From assembly GCF_002902945.1 (NCBI RefSeq), contig NZ_CP026102.1, positions 1 to 64,000 of the forward strand: DNA of 64,000 nucleotides. The letters are read 5' to 3'. Positions within the stretch are counted from its first letter, which is position 1; each line of letters opens with the position of its first letter. The stretch comes from Paraburkholderia caribensis. Lineage in GTDB: Bacteria; Pseudomonadota; Gammaproteobacteria; Burkholderiales; Burkholderiaceae. Positions 50,697-60,324 of the stretch are shown piece after piece. Under the pieces are notes generated by a model. The model had not been told where the DNA came from. It searched no databases and was given only the letters and a program-made list of their open reading frames with translations. The translations under genes were made by a program, and so were the position numbers.

Positions 50697-51445
50697 TGTT
50701 TGCGTCCAAGAATGTCGTTTATTGATGGGATAACGAATGTCGACGACGTGGATTTACCCGCGCCTATGCCAGCGCCAAAGCCCGCACCTGGGAAGACTTT
50801 CAAAGGTGCAGCGCCCCCAATGCCCCCGATAGTGCCATCGTCGTTGATGGCGAAATTGGCACCGCCGGATGCTCCAAATCCGGCATCGAGTTCCGCATAC
50901 CCATTCGTAGTGCTACCAGTAGTCATTGGCCCGTTACTGTGACCGATCCCAACGCCACCTCCTACACCTGCGTAGGCACCTGCGCTTGCCATGCCATTCG
51001 CTTGAACTTGGATGAACGGCGAAGTTCCTCCCAACGTCCCATCGGTTTGCAGGCCAACGCTAACTCCACCACCAGCACCGACGAAGGGAAGCATCACAGT
51101 TCCTGAGACTCCAGCAGAGTATTGTGTGTAAGCCTTGGTTGTCGAATCGTATTTGAGACCAGACGCATTCTTTGTGATGTAGCTTTGTAGATCGGCATCG
51201 CCAGAAGGCAACGACTGCGTCCACACCTGTTGTCCAGCCTGATTGATGCCGTACGGAACCCATGTTGTTCCATCGTTCGGCTGGTCACCCACTGCAACAC
51301 GGACGCTGCCTAGCTCAGTCTGACTTCCTGTAGTCAAATTCATTTGACCCATTTGCTGCTCAATCTGCTGTTCCGTGTATCTTCCACCACTCTTGTCTGC
51401 AAGTTGTTTGGCGACTGTTTTTTCTTCCGGGTGCAGCTGCCGGTT
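50693..51445 (-). other. Candidate exchangeable C-terminal toxin module of the exoprotein
   Basis: Codons from about 2799 to 3048 are less GC-rich than the rest of the gene (single 60-base rows at about 42-57% GC by count, against about 70% in rows just before). The segment follows NRQLHPEE, a junction-like motif. It is Gly-rich (VGAGGGVSVG, AYAGVGGGVGIGH, GAGFGAGIGAGK) and ends SINDILGRKQ. I recognise no catalytic motif, so a membrane-active toxin is one option and a beta-rich surface domain another. Confidence 0.6.
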
Positions 51446-54400
51446 GTATCGGTCTACGTTGTAGCCCGAGAATGCGCCCGCATTGCCGCCGACCGCCGCG
51501 CCCGCGCCAGTAGCAACCGCGTTCGCCACGATGTTGCCGAGCGCTTCGTTCATGCCTGCATTGCCGGTCGGGTTCGAACCGGCAATCGCGCCGCTCAGTT
51601 CGTTCAACTTGCCCGCCGCAATCGACGCGATGCCCGCACCGGCCGCGCCGCCGAGCGCGTTGCCGCCTGCCAGCCCCGTCACGAGTGCCGCGCCCGCCGC
51701 CTGCATTTCCGCCCGCGCCGTGCCGCCTTCCTTCCACGCGTCGACGCCAGCCTGGTCGCCAGCTGCCTGTGCTTCCTTGAGTTTCGAATCGGCGAAGTCG
51801 CCCACGCGCCGCGACACCGCTTCGCCTGCCGCGCTCGCCGCCGCCATCATGTCAGCCTGGTTGTTCAGTATGTTGTTCACGTCCGGCAGTTTTGCGACAG
51901 TGCCGTTCGTGTTCGACGTATCGCGGTTCAGGCTCGCCACGTCCTGCGTCTGATGCGCGCTGTCCGTGACGTTGATCGTACCCGCGCTAATCGCGCTACG
52001 CGTAGTAGCGCTATCGCTGCCACTGTCGTTCTGGCTCAACATCGGCGCACCGCCGCCCGCATTCTTGCCAGAAGTGGGGCCGTGCGTGCTGTAGTTCGAG
52101 CCGCCGTCGCCCGTCGTCGCGCCTGCACTGAACCCGCTGGAATGTGCGTTGTAGCTGGACTGGTTCTGTATGTCGGAATACGTGAGCGTCCCCGTCGTCA
52201 GGTTGTTTTTCGACGCTTCCGCATCGCTCGCGATGATCGCGCCTTTCAAGTCGGTGTTGCCCTTGACGTTGATGTTGAATCCGCCGTCGCCCGCCTGGAT
52301 ACCTGCCTGCTCGTTCACGCCCACATAGCTGCCGTTAGCATTTGCGTTGGTGTGACTGAAACTCGCGCTGCCGCCGCCCTGACTGATGCTGAACCCGCCA
52401 CCCATACTTTCCTGATGCGCGTTGCTCGCCATCGTGTCCTGCACGCTCGCGATGTTCAGGTTGCCGCCGACATCGGCATTCACCTGACGGCCGTTCACGT
52501 TCGCGCCGATGATGTTCGTATCGCCGCCCGAGATGATCGTCGCGATATTCGCCGCCGTCACATGCGTATTGTTCTGCATCGCGGCGTCGCTGTTCGCGTT
52601 ACCCTTTGCTTTCGACGCCGACGCGTCGACGCCAAAGCCGCCTGAGCCCTGGCCGAAGCCATACGACACGCCTACGCTCGCGCTGCTCGACTGGTTCGTG
52701 CTGCGCGTCGAATCCGTATCGGTCGTGTTGACGAGATTGACCTGGTTCATTGCAGCAAGAATCACATCGTTCGCGTTGACGTTCGAACCGGCAATGGTGA
52801 TGTTGCCGCTTCCGGCCTGTCCATTGCCTGTCGCGACGAATGCGGCCGTACCACCAGCCGTCACACTCGAACCCCGGTTCGTCGTACTGTTCTCCGTGTA
52901 CGTGCTCTTGCTGTGGCTGCTGCCGTAGCTGAGTTCGATCTTCGCTGACGGCGTCTGACCGTTGGCGAGTTGACCCAACGCCGCACCTGCTGCGCCAAGC
53001 GAATCGACTGCGCCGCTTGCTGCTGCCATACCGTGCAGCGCTGCCGCGCGATCATCCTGGCTGCGACTTGCCGCGCGCGCCTGGTCAACCGTGTTCGAAA
53101 CGGCGTCGATCACAGGAGCCTTGATTGCGAGCGTGAACCCGCTTTGCTTGACCTCGTGCGTCTCGTCGTGGTGCACCGTGTCGAGTGCCGAATCAATCGT
53201 CACGTTCGCGCCCGTGCCCGTCACGTCTTTTGCCGCGACCAGGTCGCTGCCCGTGACGTGCAGATCGTTGCCCGCGACGATGTTCAGGCTGCCATTGAGC
53301 GAGCCGACCGTGCTGCCGTTGTTCGTCACCGTCGCGTCATGGGTCGTATCCGTCTGCGTCTTGCTACCGACCGATATGCCAATGCCGCCGCCTGTGCCGA
53401 GGCCAGACTCGTGTTTCTGGTAGTAGCTGGACGCGTTCTGCGTATCCTGCGACGTGGTGATGTTCACGCTTCCGGCCGCATTCAGCGTCACGTCGTTCGT
53501 TCCCGCGACAGTCGAGCCTTTGACGGTCAGATCCTTACCCGCGCTGACGTTCACCGTATTGCCCGACACCGTACTGCCGACTCCGATATTGGCCTGCGTG
53601 TCCTGCATCTGGTCCGTCGTCGAGCCATGTACGAAGCTGCCACGTTTGAACTCGACGGCCGAATAGCTGTCGTGTTCCTCGCGTGCCTCGTTGATATCGA
53701 CGTTGCCCGTGGCCGCGATGGTCGCCGCGCCCGTGCCCGTCGAGAGAGACGAACCTGTGAGCGTCACGTTACCTTTCGACGTATCCGCACTGAGCGCAGC
53801 GAGTGTGCCGTTGCCGCCCGCGCTGAACGACGTTCCCACCGCCTGCTCGTCGTAGCTGCGATCTTCGCCACTACGGGTCTTGTCGCCGCGCGTGACATCG
53901 TCTCGGTGGACCGTGTTCGTCACCGTTGTCGCCGTCAGGTTGCCGCCTGCCACAACCGCCATATCGCCTCCGGCGCTGACCGACGCGCCCTTGAACGTCA
54001 TGTCGTTGCCGCTTTGCATCGCCAGACTGCCGCCTGCACTGATGCCGCTCGTCTGGTTCAGCGTCGTATCGGCGTGCATGAAGTTGTCGGCGTTCTTCGT
54101 GATCCGCTGCGACGTGTGCGACTCGACGGTGTCGATGTTGATATCGTGGCCCGCTGCAATCTGCGCATTGCCTCCCGCCGCGATGTTCGCGCCATGCACG
54201 TTCAGGTCGTGACCCGCCGCGATCACCATGTCGCCCGTCGAGACAATCGTGCCCTGTGCGTCGATCAGCGTTTGCGTGACCTTGCTGTTGCCTACCGTGG
54301 AACTCACGCCGACCGTATCGACCAGTGTCGTGTTGACGATATCGTGACCCGCAAGCACCGCAACCCGGTTGCCCGTGATGCGCCCCGATGCGTTGACGAC

Positions 54401-57400
54401 ATCGTTGGTCGCCGAAACCACCGTCGTCCCGTTATCGGTGCTGCTGCCAATCGAACCGCCGCGATTGACGATGTTCGTCGCGCTGATGACCGTCTGCGTG
54501 CCCCCTTTGATGACGCCCGAATTGGTCGCGCTGCCCGTCGCGTGAATCTCGACATCGTCGGCCGTAATCAGCGCGCCCGTCGGTTGCAGGTCGTTCGCAT
54601 GCGTATGGGCGAGATAGACGACGGGTGCGAGCACGGTTTGCGTGCTGCCATCCGGCAACGTCACGGTCTGGTTCACCATCCAGACGATATCGCTCGTCAG
54701 CGCATCCATCTGCGCGGCCGTGAGCGCAATGCCGGGTTCCAGGCTGAATTCCTTCGCGACGTTCGCGCCGTTGTCCATCAGCGCGCGATACTCGTCCTCG
54801 TTGTTCGTATAGCCTTGCAGGTACACGCGGCCCGTCAGTTGCGTGACCTGATTGCGGATTAACTGTGCTTCATACAGCCCGTCGCCCAGGCGCTTTTCGA
54901 CCGTCGACGGGTCGTAGCCGAGTTGCTTGAGCAGGTAGTCGCTCGAAATGAAGCTCGTGTAGCTGGTCAGGCGTGGATCGGTTGCGATCAGATACGCCGC
55001 GCCGGGTGCCATATTGAACGTGTACAGGCCGCTTTTCGGCAACGCGATATTCAGCGAACCTGTCGGGCCCGTGACCGATTGCGGCGCGTTGATGGTCTGC
55101 GTCTGTCCCGTTGAAAGATTCACAGTCTGCGCGCCGCCGCCCGTGATGCCGCCCACCGTTCCGTTCGCGCCGAGCGTGCCGCCCGTTGCGCCCGTGGCCG
55201 AGTTCGCCGCCGTGACATTCGTGTTGTTGATGTCGGTTGCGTTGATCTGCACCGCGTTGTTCGCGATGATCGTGCCGCCCAGGCCACCGATGGCAACCGG
55301 CGCCAGGATCACAGTGGGCTGGACCACCTGACCGACGTCGCGCGAAATGTCCTCGTTCCACGCATAGGTCGATACGATGTCCTGCTTCTGATACTGGTAC
55401 AGCGTCTGTCCGGTATTGTTGACGGTCGTGCCGCCGTAGCTGCCGCTCGCCGCGCCGCCGTCCGCCTGGCTGCTGCCGATCTGGATCGCACCACCCGCGC
55501 CGATGGCGCTAAAGCTGTTGTTCAGCGTGCCGACGTTGGCAAGGACCAGGTTGCCGCCCGCCATGACCTGCGCCTGCTGCGCCTGTGGCCCTGTAACCTG
55601 GTCCTGCTGTGTCGTGGTCGTCGTATCGCGTGCCGACTCGATGCGCTGGTAGTGGTGGTGCGCCTGGTTGTCGCCGGGGAACTCGGTTGCGGGGTCGTAG
55701 TTGACGTGCGGGTCGTAGTCGTCCCAGTAGGCGACCGTGACCGTGCCGTCACCGTTGGTCGTGAGCGAGTTGTAGTAGATGGTTTGTTGCTGACCATTCA
55801 CGTTGACGACAAGCACGCGGTCTACTGCGTTGGGGCCACTAGCGGTCGACACGACATCGGCATTGCTGAACGTGGCGTTGAGCGGATTCTTGTAGCCGTT
55901 GTCCCACATGTCCTGGGTGCAATAGCCCTTGTCGCCGTTGGTCAGCGTACAGGCCATGTATTTGTCGCGCTTGGTCTGGTGAACCGTCTCGACATCGGTG
56001 GTTACCGTCTCGACGGCAGGCGCGGGGCGCGTGTTGGTCAGGGTCTGTGTCGCGATTTCGATGTTGCCCTGGGCGTCGATGGTCGACTGGTCGTTCGTCA
56101 CCGAGTTCGCGCGGTTCGCAAGCAGCCCGTTGCCGTCGCGCGTGCCGTCCGCCGCGATGTTGATGCCGCCGAGGCTGAAGATGTTCGCGCCATCCGTGTT
56201 AGAGATATCGGAGCCGTACAGGTTGACGGCCGACGCTGCGGCAATAGCTGCTGCCGCGCCCGTGTTCGCAATCGAACCCGCGTTCAATGTGACCGTGTTA
56301 CCAACGATCGTCGCGACGTTCGAGAGCGACGCGCTGCGTGTCGTGACGCTGTCGCCTTCGATGCGGCCCGCGTTCGTGATCGCGTTGGTGGCGTTGACCG
56401 TCGTGTTCGCAGAGTTGATATCCGCGCCCGCCTGGTTATCGACGATCGCAGCATTGACCGTCAATGCATTCACCGCGCCAAGCGTGCCCTGGTTTGTGAA
56501 ACTGCCCGCTGTCGTGAAGGTGAGGTTGTTGTTTGCCTGAATCCGGTTTGCGCCCGTCAGCGTAAAGTCGCTACCGATGGTCACGGCTCCGTCATTGCCC
56601 GCTACGATTCGGCCGTCGCCCGTAAGCGTGCCTGCCGTGACGTTCAGGTTCTCGTCGCTGCCGATTGCGCCGTTCTCGTTCGCAAGTGCGCCCGTAGCAA
56701 TACCGATACTGCCGCCGCTGCCCGTATCGTTGCCGATACGTCCATTCGTGTTGTCCAGCGTTGAGACGTTGAGCGTGAGCGCGCCGTTACCGTGGATCGA
56801 GCCGCCCGCGTTGATGACGGCTGCGTTCGGGCCGTTGAGCGTGACCTTGTTCGCGCCCGAGAGCGTCGCGTTCGTATTGTCGGCAAGCTGCGCGATGTTC
56901 AGCGTCAGGTCATGACCCGCGACGAGTTGCGCGCCGTTCGTGCTGGACAGCGTCCACGCGTTGAGCGTGACATCGCCGTTTCCGCCGATCGTGCCCGCGC
57001 CCGCGACGCCGCCCGCATTGCTGTTCGTGATCGCGCTGGCGCTGATCGTGGTCGTGCCGGAACCTGTGTTTGCGATGCGACCGTTCATGTTGTCGAGCGT
57101 TGCGCCCGTGACCGTCAGTGTTGACCCGGTGCCGTCCGCCTCGATCTGTCCGCCTGTGTTGTCGATTGCGCCCTGTGCCGACACCGTCGTGTTACCCGTG
57201 CCCTGGATCATGCCCGCACGGTTGCCGAGCGTGCCGCCGGACTGTACCGACGCCGCGCCGCCCGCCGTGATCGTGCCGCCCGAGTTGTCGACGCTGCCGC
57301 CCGCGACCGACACGCCGCCGTTGCCGCCAATCAGACCGTTGCGTGTGTTCGTGACTGCGTCCGTCGCCGTGACACTCGCCGCACCTGTGCCGCCGTTCGC

Positions 57401-59839
57401 GATTGAACCGCCGTCGTTGGCGATGGATTGCGCGGAGACGGCCAGCGCGTCGTCCGCCTGGATTGTCCCGCCCGCGTTATTGAGTGCGCCCGCATCCGTC
57501 ACCGATACCGTCTTTGCGCCGACATAGCCGCCGGCGCTGTTGTCGAGCGATGCGAGCTTTAACGTCGCGCCCGTCTGTGCCGCAAGTGTGCCGCCGCGAT
57601 TCGAGACTGCGCCCGCGCGCACGTCGAGCGCGCCATTCGTTGCAATGGTTCCGCCGTTGTTCGACAACGCGCCCGTTGCGACCGACAGTGTTCCCGTGCC
57701 CGCGCTGGCAATCGTGCCGTTATCGTTCGTGAGCGCAGCGGGGCCAAGCGCGAGACTGTCGGCGTTGGTCTGGAGTGATCCGCCCGTGTTGTCGAGTTTG
57801 CCGGTCACATCGACCGTTGTCGCGCCCGTGCCTGTTTGCGTGATGCTGCCGCTGTGATTGACGAGGTTTGTCGCGTGCAGCGTGAACTGCCCGGCCTGTG
57901 TCGTGCCGTGGCTATTGTCGAATGTGGCCGCCGCGATGGACGCGGCGTTTCCGGCCGCGATGGTGTTCGCGTTCGCCAGCGTCGTACCGGCTGACAGCGT
58001 CGCGTTGCCGTTCGCCGCGAGCGTGCCGGTGTTGAACAGGGTCTGCACAGCCGTTGCAATCAGGTTCTGGACGGCCGCAATCGAACCTGCATTCGCGATC
58101 TGTCCGGCCTGCAACACAACGTTTCCATTGCCGCCGATGCTGCCGCCCGTGCCGTTGTTCAGCAGGCCGCTCACCGTGAGACTCAGGCCGTCCGAATTGA
58201 GCGACGCAATGTGACCGCCCATGTTGTCAACCGAACCCGCGTGCAGCATCTGTGCGCCCGCTGCCTGGATCGTGCCGCCCTGGTTCGAGACTGCACCCGT
58301 CACAGCCGTTGTCAGCGTCGAGCCTGAAACGATCTGTCCGTTGCGGTTCGAGAGCGCGCCCGCTGTGATGGTCTGCGCGCCTCCCGACGACAGCGCGCCG
58401 TTATCGTTCGTGAGATTGCCCGTCGCGCTCGCGTTGAGCGTCGTGCCTGCCGTCGTGGTTGCGCCGGTCAGGTTCAGGTCGCCGCTGTTCGCCGCGAGGG
58501 TGAGCGCGCCTTTGGCCGACGTGCTGCTGCCTGCGAGATCGAGCGACGCGCCGTTCAGCATTGCGTTGCCGCCCGCAGCATTGCGGCCAGTTGCAGTGAC
58601 TGCGCCGCTCGCGGACACCGACAGGTCGCCGGAGTTAGCAATCGTGCCGTCGCCATTCACGCCCGCGCCGAGCGTGCCCGTCGATGCAACACTGCCCGCG
58701 CTGATGGTCGTGTTCTGCTGCGCGGCGAGGGTGCCGCTGTTGGCAAGCGTGCCCGATGTGCTCGCGCTGACGCTTTGCTGCCCGTAGGTCGTGCCGCTGT
58801 TGTCGATGCCATCGCGCGCGCTCGCGGTGATATTGCCGCTCGCGGTCGTCTGACCGGCGAGAATCAGCTTGCCCTGCGTCGTCAGGATCAGGTCGCCCGC
58901 CTGCGCCGCGAGCACGCCCCGGTTCGACACGCCGACGCCGTTCTCCGTACCGACAAGCATGATGCGATTCGCATACATGCCACCCAGGTTGCTCACGTCG
59001 ATGGAGACACCCGGCACGGGGCCGCTGCCCGCAACAGGCGTCGCGGCAAGCGTGTTGTAGTCGACGGCATTTGCGCCTGTCACGACATTGAGGTTCTTTG
59101 CATAGATTGCGGCATTGGCTTGCACCGCACGCGCCAGCAGATCGACCTGATCGACATTCGAACCATTGAACCCCGCGCCCTGCACAGTGATATTGCCGCC
59201 CGTGACATTGAAGCCCGCAAGCGAACCATCGGCCGCGAAGTTGGGCGTGCCTGTCGTGAGCGTCGCGCGCGACGTATTGATTAAGCCGCCGCCGTCGATC
59301 ATCAACCCGTTCGGGTTCGCGATAACGACCTGCGCGCTCTTGCCCGCGACTTCGAGATACCCTCGCAACTGCGACGGCGAACTGCTGTTGACCTGATTGA
59401 CGATCACGCGCGCGGCATCGTTCGGCCCGAAGTTCGGATTGCCGTTGATGTAGCCCGCCTGCTGTGTATTAACGATGGTGGGCGAGTTGTTAAGAATCGC
59501 GCCGTTCTTCTGAACGTCGAACTGGTTGTAGGTATTCACCGACACGCCTGCACCGCCAGGCCTGCTAATGTTGACCTGCGGGATGCCATTCTGCGTCGTC
59601 ACAACGCCCGGCGCATGCGCACCGCCCGGTACGATCTGCGCGCTCGCCATAACAGGCGCAAGGGCGAGCAACGCGGACAGCGCAAGCTGACGCAACGACA
59701 GGACTATATCCAGCGCTCCCGATGCGCGGCCCGCCGCGCGTGTCTCTCCCGCCTTTCCTGCTGATGTTGCGGTTTCCTCGACGGCCACGAGCATACCGCG
59801 CAACCGGCTAAATACGAGCCGGTAAGTCTTTTGATTCAT
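50693..59839 (-). CDS. bcpA: Giant filamentous-haemagglutinin / CdiA-BcpA-like exoprotein (TpsA)
   Basis: A 3048-residue exoprotein likely exported by the adjacent TpsB. The N-terminus is an extended signal peptide (MNQKTYRLVFSRLRGMLVAVEE, cleavage near ASAQ 68). The TPS domain (about 70-330) has NPNGLMIDGGG. Long Gly/Asn/Thr repeats of the haemagglutinin type run to about residue 2200, then FHA-2-type repeats with GHDL and GKDL-like motifs. A pretoxin-like region ends in YNRQLHPEE (2799-2806). The last 240 residues are Gly-rich and of another composition. The Shine-Dalgarno is not obvious. It heads a four-gene operon. Confidence 0.92.
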   Translation of the reverse strand: MNQKTYRLVFSRLRGMLVAVEETATSAGKAGETRAAGRASGALDIVLSLRQLALSALLALAPVMASAQIVPGGAHAPGVVTTQNGIPQVNISRPGGAGVSVNTYNQFDVQKNGAILNNSPTIVNTQQAGYINGNPNFGPNDAARVIVNQVNSSSPSQLRGYLEVAGKSAQVVIANPNGLMIDGGGLINTSRATLTTGTPNFAADGSLAGFNVTGGNITVQGAGFNGSNVDQVDLLARAVQANAAIYAKNLNVVTGANAVDYNTLAATPVAGSGPVPGVSIDVSNLGGMYANRIMLVGTENGVGVSNRGVLAAQAGDLILTTQGKLILAGQTTASGNITASARDGIDNSGTTYGQQSVSASTSGTLANSGTLAAQQNTTISAGSVASTGTLGAGVNGDGTIANSGDLSVSASGAVTATGRNAAGGNAMLNGASLDLAGSSTSAKGALTLAANSGDLNLTGATTTAGTTLNASATGNLTNDNGALSSGGAQTITAGALSNRNGQIVSGSTLTTAVTGAVSNQGGTIQAAGAQMLHAGSVDNMGGHIASLNSDGLSLTVSGLLNNGTGGSIGGNGNVVLQAGQIANAGSIAAVQNLIATAVQTLFNTGTLAANGNATLSAGTTLANANTIAAGNAASIAAATFDNSHGTTQAGQFTLHATNLVNHSGSITQTGTGATTVDVTGKLDNTGGSLQTNADSLALGPAALTNDNGTIASAGTGTLSVATGALSNNGGTIATNGALDVRAGAVSNRGGTLAAQTGATLKLASLDNSAGGYVGAKTVSVTDAGALNNAGGTIQADDALAVSAQSIANDGGSIANGGTGAASVTATDAVTNTRNGLIGGNGGVSVAGGSVDNSGGTITAGGAASVQSGGTLGNRAGMIQGTGNTTVSAQGAIDNTGGQIEADGTGSTLTVTGATLDNMNGRIANTGSGTTTISASAITNSNAGGVAGAGTIGGNGDVTLNAWTLSSTNGAQLVAGHDLTLNIAQLADNTNATLSGANKVTLNGPNAAVINAGGSIHGNGALTLNVSTLDNTNGRIGNDTGSGGSIGIATGALANENGAIGSDENLNVTAGTLTGDGRIVAGNDGAVTIGSDFTLTGANRIQANNNLTFTTAGSFTNQGTLGAVNALTVNAAIVDNQAGADINSANTTVNATNAITNAGRIEGDSVTTRSASLSNVATIVGNTVTLNAGSIANTGAAAAIAAASAVNLYGSDISNTDGANIFSLGGINIAADGTRDGNGLLANRANSVTNDQSTIDAQGNIEIATQTLTNTRPAPAVETVTTDVETVHQTKRDKYMACTLTNGDKGYCTQDMWDNGYKNPLNATFSNADVVSTASGPNAVDRVLVVNVNGQQQTIYYNSLTTNGDGTVTVAYWDDYDPHVNYDPATEFPGDNQAHHHYQRIESARDTTTTTQQDQVTGPQAQQAQVMAGGNLVLANVGTLNNSFSAIGAGGAIQIGSSQADGGAASGSYGGTTVNNTGQTLYQYQKQDIVSTYAWNEDISRDVGQVVQPTVILAPVAIGGLGGTIIANNAVQINATDINNTNVTAANSATGATGGTLGANGTVGGITGGGAQTVNLSTGQTQTINAPQSVTGPTGSLNIALPKSGLYTFNMAPGAAYLIATDPRLTSYTSFISSDYLLKQLGYDPSTVEKRLGDGLYEAQLIRNQVTQLTGRVYLQGYTNNEDEYRALMDNGANVAKEFSLEPGIALTAAQMDALTSDIVWMVNQTVTLPDGSTQTVLAPVVYLAHTHANDLQPTGALITADDVEIHATGSATNSGVIKGGTQTVISATNIVNRGGSIGSSTDNGTTVVSATNDVVNASGRITGNRVAVLAGHDIVNTTLVDTVGVSSTVGNSKVTQTLIDAQGTIVSTGDMVIAAGHDLNVHGANIAAGGNAQIAAGHDINIDTVESHTSQRITKNADNFMHADTTLNQTSGISAGGSLAMQSGNDMTFKGASVSAGGDMAVVAGGNLTATTVTNTVHRDDVTRGDKTRSGEDRSYDEQAVGTSFSAGGNGTLAALSADTSKGNVTLTGSSLSTGTGAATIAATGNVDINEAREEHDSYSAVEFKRGSFVHGSTTDQMQDTQANIGVGSTVSGNTVNVSAGKDLTVKGSTVAGTNDVTLNAAGSVNITTSQDTQNASSYYQKHESGLGTGGGIGISVGSKTQTDTTHDATVTNNGSTVGSLNGSLNIVAGNDLHVTGSDLVAAKDVTGTGANVTIDSALDTVHHDETHEVKQSGFTLAIKAPVIDAVSNTVDQARAASRSQDDRAAALHGMAAASGAVDSLGAAGAALGQLANGQTPSAKIELSYGSSHSKSTYTENSTTNRGSSVTAGGTAAFVATGNGQAGSGNITIAGSNVNANDVILAAMNQVNLVNTTDTDSTRSTNQSSSASVGVSYGFGQGSGGFGVDASASKAKGNANSDAAMQNNTHVTAANIATIISGGDTNIIGANVNGRQVNADVGGNLNIASVQDTMASNAHQESMGGGFSISQGGGSASFSHTNANANGSYVGVNEQAGIQAGDGGFNINVKGNTDLKGAIIASDAEASKNNLTTGTLTYSDIQNQSSYNAHSSGFSAGATTGDGGSNYSTHGPTSGKNAGGGAPMLSQNDSGSDSATTRSAISAGTINVTDSAHQTQDVASLNRDTSNTNGTVAKLPDVNNILNNQADMMAAASAAGEAVSRRVGDFADSKLKEAQAAGDQAGVDAWKEGGTARAEMQAAGAALVTGLAGGNALGGAAGAGIASIAAGKLNELSGAIAGSNPTGNAGMNEALGNIVANAVATGAGAAVGGNAGAFSGYNVDRYNRQLHPEEKTVAKQLADKSGGRYTEQQIEQQMGQMNLTTGSQTELGSVRVAVGDQPNDGTTWVPYGINQAGQQVWTQSLPSGDADLQSYITKNASGLKYDSTTKAYTQYSAGVSGTVMLPFVGAGGGVSVGLQTDGTLGGTSPFIQVQANGMASAGAYAGVGGGVGIGHSNGPMTTGSTTNGYAELDAGFGASGGANFAINDDGTIGGIGGAAPLKVFPGAGFGAGIGAGKSTSSTFVIPSINDILGRKQ

Positions 59840-59876
59840 TTTGTTCGTGTTGCTTATTATCCGAGCGGTAAACCTA

Positions 59877-59915
59877 TCGCGAGTCTCGCGAAATATCTGT
59901 TGATAACTGTCAACA
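59877..59915. promoter_or_regulatory. Two palindromes upstream of the exoprotein gene
   Basis: TCGCGAG (59877-59883) and CTCGCGA (59885-59891) form a perfect palindrome with one central base. TGTTGA (59898-59903) and TCAACA (59910-59915) form another with a 6-base spacer. They lie 38-76 bases before the ATG and may be operators. TTGACA on the minus strand (59908-59913) may be a -35. Confidence 0.5.
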
Positions 59916-59967
59916 CGCGAACGAAAACAACAGAGCCGGCAAAATCAGTGCTCTCTGATTGCAGGCG

Positions 59968-59993
59968 AAAAAAAAGCCCGCTTATAGCGGGCT
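59968..59993 (-). terminator. Minus-strand intrinsic terminator upstream of the exoprotein gene
   Basis: AGCCCGC (59975-59981) pairs with GCGGGCT (59987-59993). Read on the minus strand, eight T residues follow. It lies about 130 bases before the exoprotein start, so it may end the upstream transcript or act as a leader attenuator. Confidence 0.75.
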
Positions 59994-60324
59994 GGAAATC
60001 AGCTATCCGTTTTGGGCACTACATCGATGGCCGGACCGCGCGGGGTCGCGAGTTCGAACAAGCCTCAATGTATTCACTGCTTTCTGTGACGGTCTATCGA
60101 ACAAGTCCGAAAATTCGCTGCGCCCATCGCTTGAGCCTGAGCAGCCGAACGGTTCGTCGCGACCGGTGTGATGCACCTCAAACCTTGCCCGAGGCCCGAA
60201 TCTGTTCGCACGCGTTGCCAACGCTTCGAACAAATGCCCCCCGCTTCAATTACCCGCACAAAAGCTAACCTCGCCGGGCGTTTGAAACCGTATGCAGGCT
60301 GTCGTGATTTTTTTGCCGCCCGCT

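Larger units (their letters stand above)
59840..60324. other. Upstream region of the exoprotein gene
   Basis: About 485 bases. The left 160 bases are AT-rich and hold two palindromes (59877-59891 and 59898-59915) and a minus-strand terminator-like hairpin. The right half contains DNA related to the repeat element at 47252-47302. No supported gene lies here. Confidence 0.55.

Noticed and set aside
51344..59284. Long plus-strand open frames inside the exoprotein gene
   Set aside because: They lie wholly on the complement of the repetitive GC-rich exoprotein gene, lack ribosome-binding sites and show Arg/Val-rich composition typical of antisense shadows.
60040..60062. Possible tRNA T-arm (GAGTTCGAAC)
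   Set aside because: I could not find a matching acceptor stem, anticodon arm or CCA end around it on either strand.
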